Positions 6,998-12,561 of a stretch of DNA of 12,561 nucleotides are shown piece after piece. The stretch lies in NCBI GenBank assembly GCA_003024985.2, contig PXIH01S0005858.1; one strand, written 5' to 3'. Below the pieces are notes generated by a model. That model saw only the letters and a list, made by a program, of their open reading frames with translations, was not told the DNA's origin and did no database searches. The position numbers and the translations under genes are program-made. The number at the start of each line of letters is the position of its first letter. Position 1 is the stretch's first letter. Source of the stretch: Euperipatoides rowelli (Eukaryota > Onychophora > Udeonychophora > Euonychophora > Peripatopsidae).

Positions 6998-8518
6998 TCA
7001 CTCAAGATAATATTTAACATCCAAATTATTTTCTTGGATGAAGTCATTTAAACTCAAAAAGTAACGTCTCTCAATCGTATTACTGCCAAAGATTCCAATA
7101 TGTCGCAGATCTGAATTATTAAAAGTTAAAAATGTTCTTAAAGTTTTTGTTGTTATACCTGAATTAGCATGTAAATATATACATTTCAACCGTTCAAGTT
7201 TATTCACTTCGAAAATCTTATCCCAAACTTTATCATATAAACTGTACACATTATATAATGCTAATTCTTCCAGTTTAAGTGAATTTTCCAGTAGAAAAGG
7301 TAGTATAGATACACCTGCAGTATTGGAATTAGTACCATTCAAACCAAAAAAGCTGTTAAAATGCAAATGAACATGACGTAATCTTGTGAAAGGGGGATAT
7401 CTTATTGGAATGGTAGTCTTTTCAAAAATCAAATTATTTATTATCAAGGTAAGTTCAACTAAGTTTGGACAGGAGTATCCTATTTCATATATATTTAGCT
7501 CTAAATTAAACATTTCTATCTTAAGTTCTTCTAGATCATAACCTGAATGACGTAACAAGGTGAAGAACTCATGGTTATTAAACACCACATTATGTGAACA
7601 CCATAAACTGATGATAAATTTTTTAATTTTATAATTTCTCAGAGACATAAACGGAATTTGGTGATACATGATTACATTAGAGCTTCCACCAATTACAATT
7701 TCGGTAATTTTCTTTAAGACTACAGCAAAAAGATCCAATTCTTTCTCAGATTTGCGATGACAATATTNATAAACTAAATGATTAAGAGGGGGTATTTCAT
7801 CCAGTTTACCTTCAGAAATCATAATTTTGATAGCTTTCAGGAGACATAAACTTGACACACCAAGCCTTTCTAAATTAGGAAAACACTCAAATATAATAAC
7901 AACTTGATTTTCGGTAATGTTATAATTATAAATGTAGAGCGATTGAAGTTGTTTGCAAACTGATTTCTTATTGAGATGATTAAAATAATCCAAAGAATAG
8001 CTTGCAATATTACTACACAGAGTTATGTTTAAATCCTTCAAATTGGTGCATGTCTGAAATATAGTTTTCACCATAATGCCATTGTCTTCCGAAATCCATA
8101 AATGCAAAACAACTAGATTTGTTAATTTATGCAAGCAATTGCTTAAACCTAAGCAGTCCCTTAATCCATCCAAATACAATTTTTCTAGTTTTTGACAGTT
8201 TTCATCAATTTTCTTAAATAGAATTTCGCTTTCTTCTTTGGTCCAATAAAACAGGAGTAAATCTAAACATTTAAGACTTGATGTAAGAAAAATTTGAAGG
8301 TTATAAATATTTAATCTTTGATATTTCAAGATTTTGAGTTGTTTTTGGAAAATACAATCAATATGTTGATTGGTGTCGGCTGGATATTTGACAATCACAT
8401 CGTTAAATCGTTTTTGATATATTTCTAATTTATTTTGGTTATTAATATTCCTAATTATTTTAATCACGTTCGGAATGCTTAATGTTTGTAAAAGCGGAAC
8501 TGTTTTTTGCTTTGGCAT
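6998..8518 (-). CDS. Intronless leucine-rich-repeat protein (RNI/FBXL-type LRRs), ~506 aa
   Basis: A single uninterrupted frame runs from ATG (8516-8518) to TGA (6998-7000). From about residue 75 to 480 it carries irregular LRRs of the cysteine-containing type seen in F-box/LRR and RNI-like proteins. Examples are CQKLEKLYLDGL (~108-119), LTNLVVLHLW (~132-141), CTNLKDLNITLCSNI (~157-171), FPNLERLGVSS (~213-223), DLEELKIEMFN (~328-338), CPNLVELTLIINN (~350-362) and LERLKCIYLHANSGIT (~441-456). The first ~60 residues are helical and basic and may be a degenerate F-box-like segment, but no clear F-box is visible. There is no signal peptide or membrane span, so it is probably intracellular, perhaps a substrate adaptor (inference). 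Residue 251 is encoded by NAA (N at 7768). That codon is Lys, Gln, Glu or a stop, so intactness is not proven. The lack of introns suggests a retroposed or rapidly expanded family. ATG context is weak. Confidence 0.8.
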   Translation of the reverse strand: MPKQKTVPLLQTLSIPNVIKIIRNINNQNKLEIYQKRFNDVIVKYPADTNQHIDCIFQKQLKILKYQRLNIYNLQIFLTSSLKCLDLLLFYWTKEESEILFKKIDENCQKLEKLYLDGLRDCLGLSNCLHKLTNLVVLHLWISEDNGIMVKTIFQTCTNLKDLNITLCSNIASYSLDYFNHLNKKSVCKQLQSLYIYNYNITENQVVIIFECFPNLERLGVSSLCLLKAIKIMISEGKLDEIPPLNHLVYXYCHRKSEKELDLFAVVLKKITEIVIGGSSNVIMYHQIPFMSLRNYKIKKFIISLWCSHNVVFNNHEFFTLLRHSGYDLEELKIEMFNLELNIYEIGYSCPNLVELTLIINNLIFEKTTIPIRYPPFTRLRHVHLHFNSFFGLNGTNSNTAGVSILPFLLENSLKLEELALYNVYSLYDKVWDKIFEVNKLERLKCIYLHANSGITTKTLRTFLTFNNSDLRHIGIFGSNTIERRYFLSLNDFIQENNLDVKYYLE

Positions 8519-8606
8519 TTGTACAAATTATTTATATTTCTTTAATGCTATAAAAGGCTATTATATGCATCACTAAAGGGGAAATAATGACAGCAGTGAA
8601 CTAACC
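8519..8606. promoter_or_regulatory. Short divergent intergenic region with plus-strand TATA box
   Basis: Eighty-eight bases separate the LRR start (minus) from a plus-strand ATG. GCTATAAAAGGC at about 8548-8559 is a strong TATA box on the plus strand, about 50 bases before the ATG at 8607. CTAACCATGGCAAC at 8601-8614 matches the RFX X-box pattern (GTNRCC-NN-RGYAAC) at all but its first base and overlaps that ATG. On the minus strand, TATAAATA lies too close to the LRR ATG to be a normal TATA box. Promoter activity is inferred. Confidence 0.35.
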
Positions 8607-8789
8607 ATGGCAACAGTTTGGCGCGAAGTCGTCTGCTATTTCAGTTTGTTAAAGAAGGATGAAAAAGTAATAATGATCTTATTTTCTATAACTTACATTG
8701 TTATAATTTCCAATTATTGTTTTCTTTGTTCAAATAAATGGAATAGTTCAAATGAGCGGTCATTACACATTTTTTTATTGTTATACTAG
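8607..8789 (+). CDS. Possible small membrane protein or first exon, 60 codons
   Basis: The ATG sits in an excellent context (AACCATGGC) about 50 bases after a TATA box. The frame begins MATVWREVVCYFSLLKK and contains one hydrophobic stretch, VIMILFSITYIVIISNYCFL, then a polar segment and a hydrophobic end. The stop lies six bases before the target duplication of the SAP18 retrocopy, so the frame is outside it. A possible donor, AAAAA/GTAATA, lies near 8666. No family is recognised, and an ORF of this length can occur by chance. Confidence 0.2.
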   Translation: MATVWREVVCYFSLLKKDEKVIMILFSITYIVIISNYCFLCSNKWNSSNERSLHIFLLLY

Positions 8790-8794
8790 GTCAT

Positions 8795-8810
8795 AACAGT
8801 TAATAGATAG
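8795..8810. repeat. Target-site duplication, left, of the SAP18 retrocopy
   Basis: AACAGTTAATAGATAG here recurs exactly at 10279-10294, directly after the poly(A) tail. Because the first two A bases merge with the tail, the true duplication is 14-16 bp. Confidence 0.85.
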
Positions 8811-9352
8811 AATGAAGACTCATTAAAAATGTCTAATGCAGCAGTAAAACCGAAATTAGCCAAAGTAAGCGTTGGATCTATGAATGTAGATGACAAAGGT
8901 GAAGGTGATAAACCTGTAGACAGGGAAAAGACTTGTCCATGATGTGAGAGTGTTCTGCAACAAGGTCGTCATCACAATTTGAATGAATATTCCAGGGGAA
9001 TGTTCCTTCAAATGAACTGCAAATTTACACATGGATGTATGCCACTCTGAAAGAGATAACAAGCCTAGTCAAAAAAAATCAACCCTGATGCCAAGAAGAA
9101 GGGGACATTCTTCGACTGTGCTTTGGTCTTTCCAGACATCCGGGGCCAGTTACGGGATAAGAGAGATTGGATCAACATGTTTTGGACAGAAAGGAACCGA
9201 TGATAACAAAACACGTCTAATTGCAGATTTCAGATTGGAGATTACTTAGATATTGCAATTACTCCACCATCTTCTAGACTTCCGCCTCGCAGAACCAGGT
9301 GGTATTTCTGCAGTCGGTACTTCTGCCGGCAGTGCGATATTAAAAACAGACC

Positions 9353-9374
9353 TTATAATAATAATAATAATAAA
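9353..9374. repeat. (ATA)n short microsatellite
   Basis: About six ATA/TAA units lie at the end of the SAP18-like coding part or the start of its 3' UTR. It probably expanded after retroposition. Confidence 0.8.
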
Positions 9375-9458
9375 CTGTGAATGATCACAAGCTGATGGTC
9401 TTTCAAGATTTTATTGATAGTTTATTTTCTTCTTTGTAAATGGTTTTAAAAATGTAGA

Positions 9459-9464
9459 AATAAA
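9459..9464 (+). promoter_or_regulatory. Poly(A) signal AATAAA of the retroposed SAP18 mRNA
   Basis: With the Helitron removed, this hexamer lies about 26 bases before the poly(A) tail (18 bases to 9482 plus 8 bases from 10264), the normal distance. This supports the reconstruction of one retroposed mRNA split by the Helitron. Confidence 0.7.
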
Positions 9465-9482
9465 TTATTTAAGAAAGGTAAA

Positions 9483-10263
9483 TCTATCTATATAAATGGC
9501 AAAATTTATATGTTTGTATCCAATAATTCTAACAAACTTCTAGAAGTGCTAGAAAGCTGATATTTGGGACGATGATAGTTTAGCCACTCAAACTGACCAG
9601 AAAAATCTGCAAACCCCAAATTTCCATGTAGGGAAAGGGGGAATAGGGCCGATATTGTCTAAAAATGGCTCCTCTGGTGAGAAAAGTATGCAACGCTAAC
9701 ATATAAGTCAATGGAAGATTTTTTTTTTTTTTAGAAGTGCTAGAAAGCTGATATTTGGTACTGTAATAGTTTAGGCACTAAAACTGACCAGAATTTGGAA
9801 ATTTGGCATGTAGGTAGGTTCCATAGTGTAGACAATGAAAACAGACTTTGCCATTTTTCCTTAGGAGGGAAAGGGGTCAGGGGTGCAAATGACCCGATAG
9901 TGTTTAGCATACTTCCCAACATAGGGCAAACTTGAAATTTGTTGTGTAGGTAGGTTCCATTGTGTAGACATTCAAAGCAGACTTTGGCATTTTTCTTTTG
10001 GAGGGGGAAGGCAGGGGGGGGGAGCAAATGACCTGGTAGTGTTTAGCATACTTNCCAACATAGGGCAAACTTGAAATTTCTCATGGAGGTAGGTTCCATA
10101 GTGTATACATTAAAAACACAGTTTGGTATTTTGTTTTTGGACCATGGGGGTGAGGGGAAGAAAATAATCCGATAGTATTTAGACTATTTCCCAAAATGAC
10201 ACAAACACTATAGACAAAAAGGGATGTTCTAAAATGGCCGGGCGTTACCAGTAATTCTGCTAG
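9483..10263 (+). mobile_element. Non-autonomous Helitron, 781 bp
   Basis: The 5' end is TCTATCTATATAAATGGC, a familiar animal Helitron start (5'-TC). The 3' end is GGCGTTACCAGTAATTCTG followed by CTAG, the required CTRR. A degenerate CCGG...CCAG hairpin lies about nine bases before it. It sits exactly between A (9482) and T (10264), the A/T target of Helitrons, with no duplication and no terminal inverted repeats. It encodes no Rep/helicase. Inside are a repeated block, CTAGAAGTGCTAGAAAGCTG (about 9539 and 9733), and three ~138-bp tandem units marked by GTAGGTTCCAT (about 9814, 9950, 10089). Reading frames through the units are repeat by-products. There is an ambiguous base at 10054. Confidence 0.85.
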
Positions 10264-10280
10264 TATCATGATAAAAAAAA
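10264..10280 (+). other. Distal 3' end and poly(A) tail of the SAP18 retrocopy
   Basis: TATCATGAT followed by eight or nine A bases lies between the Helitron end and the right target duplication. It belongs to the same retroposed mRNA as 8811-9482. Confidence 0.75.
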
Positions 10281-10294
10281 ACAGTTAATAGATA
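10279..10294. repeat. Target-site duplication, right, of the SAP18 retrocopy
   Basis: It is an exact copy of 8795-8810. The first two A bases may belong to the poly(A) tail. Confidence 0.85.
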
Positions 10295-10412
10295 GTTTAA
10301 TAATGTAAAAGAAACGAAATGTTAGTATAGTTTATAATATATTATACAGTATTTGATTTGTCTTTGTAGCCTATATTCTTACAGGTGCAAATTCGCAAGA
10401 AAAATTGAATCA

Positions 10413-10973
10413 GTCATTGCGAAAAGGCATTAGACCTAGCTACAATTTTTTTTCAGAAATTCACTTTTTGTTTATTCAGTCTCTTGGAAGATCAGGACAT
10501 GTGTTCCAACATAAAAACAGATCATGTACCAGAGTTACTTGTACCTTGAGGTGTTACTTGAACCTAAAAAAAAATTGTTTAGAATCCTTAAAGCAAGTTT
10601 TGGAACTATTACTTGCGTTTCAGGCTCTTGTCACTTGTGCTGTCCATGGGGAAAAAATACAAGGAGAACATAATAAGGATTCTAAACCCTTTTTTTATTT
10701 GGGTTCAAGTAACACCTCAGTGTCCAAGTAACCCTTGTTTACAGTACTGAGTTTTACACACAGTTATGACCCTTATGTGTTGCCAGCCCTTGTGAAAACT
10801 GATCATCTCAAGGAGTTGTTCACTTTCCACAATGTCTGTCCCACACACAAGGGTGTTAACTCTGATGATCCGTTTTTATGTAAAATAGATAGCCTAATCT
10901 TCCAAGGGACCGAATAGCCTATAGCAAAAAGTGAATTTCTGAAAAATTGTAGATCATCCCTTTTCACCATGAC
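10413..10973. repeat. Long imperfect foldback (inverted repeat), ~560 bp
   Basis: The left arm 10413-10590 is complementary to the right side in two segments. The inner arms are 10548-10590 and 10674-10718 (both include GAGGTGTTACTTGAACC and TTTAGAATCCTTA), with an 83-bp loop. The outer arms are 10413-~10540 and ~10857-10973 (shared CAGAAATTCACTTTTTG, CTTGGAAGAT and ACATAAAAAC). The right arm carries about 120 extra bases (about 10738-10856) with no partner on the left. Identity is high in blocks but interrupted. No clear target duplication flanks it. It could be a MITE or foldback transposon with long inverted repeats, or a hairpin-RNA source. Reading frames across it are not convincing as genes. 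Confidence 0.75.
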
Positions 10974-11611
10974 CATTTTATTTCATTATAAAAGTTTGTT
11001 AACATTGGCCTTTTTTTTTTTGTAAATAACATCAGAACATTTCTATTACGAGAATAATTTTCATTATTTAGAATAATTTATATTCTTTGAACAAATACAT
11101 CCTTCACGAAAAAAGGATCAACTCTGAAAATCAATTTTCAATATTTTTTCTAAAGTAAAAAAACTGAACCCTTCAATTAAAGTTCAATAAATAGCTGATG
11201 GTCTGGGGATTAAATCATGACAGTTTCAAAATTGTACCATCATTACTTCAAAAAATTAATCACTTTTTTCCTTCTCCTGTTTTGAAAACTGTAGACGATT
11301 TCTTTTTGCAACGACCGAGTCAATTATTTTTAGAATGCCTCAGAAAACTAAGAAGATATTCTTTTAAATGCCAAATGCTAATAATATGTTTTTCTTTTTA
11401 ACTTTTGGTAATGATCTTTGAAATTTTAAAAAAAAAAATAAAGCATATTTTCTTTGATTTTTTTTTCTTTGGTTGGGAGGGAGATTATTGTTTTTGGGAA
11501 AAAAATGTACAACACGTATCACTAGAAAATGTGGATGATTTTGACAAACTGCAGTTTGACTGCAAAACTGGGAAATAACGACTTGCATATTATTTCCATT
11601 TTTATTTTATA
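10974..11611. other. AT-rich spacer, no gene recognised
   Basis: The stretch holds long T and A runs and a 12-bp palindrome, AAACTGCAGTTT, near 11547-11558. Two ORFs of 67 and 74 codons overlap on opposite strands and show only low-complexity composition. Confidence 0.5.
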
Positions 11612-12085
11612 CTAGCTGAAGTACCTGGCGTTGCTCTGCCCACCCCCAAATCTAAAAGTCTATTTTTATTGTCTACACTATGCAACCTACTCACATGCCA
11701 AATTTTAAGTTTGTCTCGTGTTGGGAAGTTTGCTTAACTGTTCAAGGTCATTCACCACCCATCACCCCACCCACAAAAATCAAAAAGTCTATTTTCCTTG
11801 TATACACAATGGAACCTACTCACATGCCAAATTTCAAGTTTGTGCCAGGTTGGGAAGTATGTTAAAGAGTTCAGGGTCTTTACCCACATTTCACCCCACC
11901 CAAAAAATCAAAAAAGTATATTTTCCTTGTATACACTATGTAACCTAACCACATGCCAAATTTCAAAGTCATGCTTTGTTTGGAAGTCTGTTAAACAATT
12001 TGGGCCATTCCTCATCCAATCCTCAAAAATCAAAAAGTCTATTTTCCTTGTCTAGTGCACCCTACCCCCATACCATATTTCTTAT
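11612..12085 (-). mobile_element. Second Helitron copy, inverted, 5'-truncated
   Basis: CTAGCTGAAGTACCTGGCGT at 11612 is the complement of the canonical animal Helitron 3' end (...TACTTCAGCTAG), next to an A/T target (A at 11611). Going right, it contains tandem units of about 121-129 bp, each starting near AGTCTATTTTCCTTGTATAC (about 11658, 11787, 11916, 12037). They match the complement of the units in the plus-strand copy: ACTCACATGCCAAATTT against AAATTTGGCATGTAGGT. The typical TC...TATATAAATGG start is not found on the right, so the copy is truncated there and the right boundary is approximate. It is non-coding. Confidence 0.75.
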
Positions 12086-12303
12086 TTAAAATACCATCCA
12101 TTGTCTCTAAGACAACTATGTATATCCTGACTTCTCGATTATAAATTATAAACTGTTATGCGGTCAGCTTCAATAAGAAGTATTAATAAATATACTTATC
12201 CAGTTATTTTAACAAAACCAATAATTTATTAATTAAGCAATAAAGTTAAAACAGGATACATAAAACATAACAAACTACAGATTATCCATTAAAACCATAA
12301 AGA
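12086..12303. other. AT-rich 3' flank of the coding-like tail
   Basis: No gene was seen. If the frame at 12304-12399 is a true protein end, this stretch would be its 3' UTR on the minus strand. It contains AATAAA near 12190 and again near 12220 on that strand. Confidence 0.3.
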
Positions 12304-12399
12304 TCAGACAATCCTAGCAGACGATCTTCTTAACCAATCAGCATCTGCTAAATCAATAACTCGTTTAATTCTCGTTTTCTTATAATTATCAATATTTAT
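12304..12399 (-). CDS. Possible C-terminal coding fragment, 31 codons
   Basis: On the minus strand an open run ends in a basic, coding-like peptide, KKTRIKRVIDLADADW then LRRSSARIV, and TGA (12304-12306). It has no start codon and is preceded by an in-frame TAA at 12400-12402. It would therefore have to be a last exon, or part of a broken gene or LINE. No family is recognised. The composition is the only support. Confidence 0.25.
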   Translation of the reverse strand: MNIDNYKKTRIKRVIDLADADWLRRSSARIV

Positions 12400-12561
12400 T
12401 TATTTCATTATCCAATCTTTACAGTTGGGTAAAACCATGAAGGTCTTATTACAAAACAAACAAATGAAAAATTCAAAAATTAAAACCTAAATATAACAAA
12501 CAAAAATAAATACAAAATTATATAAATATGTAACTAAAAATAGAAATTGATATAAATTCAA
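12391..12561 (-). mobile_element. Probable 3' end of a LINE-type retroelement
   Basis: On the minus strand the sequence runs GTAATAAGACCTTCATGGTT, then ACTGTAAAGATTGG and finishes in ATAATGAAATAAATAAATAT. A T-rich untranslated stretch ending in a short A/T tandem tail is typical of non-LTR element 3' ends in invertebrates. The body would lie to the right of the window. No reverse-transcriptase coding is visible here. Confidence 0.3.

Larger units (their letters stand above)
8811..9482 (+). pseudogene. SAP18 processed pseudogene (retroposed cDNA)
   Basis: SAP18 is a small subunit of the Sin3 histone deacetylase complex and of the ASAP/PSAP splicing complexes. The copy starts with a short 5' leader and ATG at 8829. 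Conserved blocks appear in order: KPVDREKTCP (to 8939), RHHNLNEYSRG (~8964-8997), NVPSNELQIYTW with ATLKEITSLVK (~8998-9072), INPDAKKKGTFF with ALVFPDIRG (~9075-9145), YGIREIGSTCFGQKGTDDNK (~9151-9210) and GDYLDIAITPP (9237-9269). The C-terminus is near 9300-9350. There is a TGA after KTCP (8940-8942), and at least five frameshifts separate the blocks, so it is dead. Near full length with no introns, it has an AATAAA at 9459-9464 and is flanked by a target duplication, which marks it as LINE-mediated retroposition. The rest of the 3' end lies beyond the inserted Helitron. Confidence 0.93.

Noticed and set aside
8339-8518. F-box at the N-terminus of the LRR protein
   Set aside because: The spacing is plausible, but the conserved LP..hh..If pattern of an F-box is not visible, so the protein is called only an LRR protein.
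8856-9249. Minus 68-codon and plus 72-codon ORFs
   Set aside because: The minus one is a shadow. The plus one contains only part of the broken SAP18 sequence and is covered by the pseudogene entry.
9740-10269. Minus-strand ORFs of 95 and 62 codons
   Set aside because: They run through the internal tandem units of the Helitron; the peptides repeat with the DNA unit and have no independent coding signal.
10405-10917. Plus-strand ORFs of 108 and 60 codons
   Set aside because: They lie inside the foldback; the frame is not conserved between its two arms and no domain is recognisable.
11198-11588. ORFs of 67 and 74 codons on opposite strands
   Set aside because: They are low-complexity, partly homopolymer-encoded, and overlap each other antisense.
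11680-12055. Three overlapping plus-strand ORFs of 61-85 codons
   Set aside because: They are translations of the ~125-bp tandem units in the second Helitron copy, in several frames at once.

Overview
The window looks like AT-rich nuclear DNA from an invertebrate animal. It has spliced-gene signals (a signal-peptide exon ending in a good GT donor), an intronless leucine-rich-repeat gene, a retroposed mRNA copy, Helitron and hAT-type elements, tRNA-derived SINE sequence and simple repeats. There are no operons, Shine-Dalgarno sites or CRISPR arrays. The species cannot be named from the sequence. An arthropod or other protostome is plausible but is a guess.

Layout. Bases 1-90 are a GATA microsatellite. 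Bases 857-959 (minus) look like the first coding exon of a secreted or membrane protein, with the rest of the gene to the left. Bases 1717-2045 hold a 313-bp inverted-repeat element with perfect 38-bp ends and an 8-bp target duplication. Bases 2166-2515 are an old ~176-bp tandem duplication. Bases 2926-3010 are a hAT-end-like fragment, and 3133-3468 a 320-bp hAT-type element with its target duplication. Bases 3776-4061 are a ~32-bp minisatellite lying directly against the decayed 3' end of a multicopy transposon-like gene (4060-4653). Bases ~4880-5122 are a tRNA-derived SINE (minus). Bases 5783-6340 hold a second decayed coding region (plus) that I could not identify.

Bases 6998-8518 (minus) are the only long intact reading frame, an intronless ~506-residue LRR protein. 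Its integrity depends on one ambiguous base. An 88-bp gap separates it from a divergent 60-codon ORF with a TATA box. Bases 8795-10294 are a nested structure: a retroposed, broken SAP18 cDNA copy flanked by 14-16-bp target duplications and ending in poly(A), with a 781-bp Helitron inserted between its poly(A) signal and its tail. Bases 10413-10973 form a long imperfect foldback. Bases 11612-~12085 are a second Helitron of the same family in inverted orientation, truncated at its 5' end. The right edge (12304-12561) holds a short coding-like tail and what looks like a LINE 3' end, both minus.

The genes do not form a pathway; most of the window is transposon debris. I found no convincing new biological system. 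The items most worth a second look are the SAP18/Helitron nest, the foldback, the hidden signal-peptide exon and the LRR gene.
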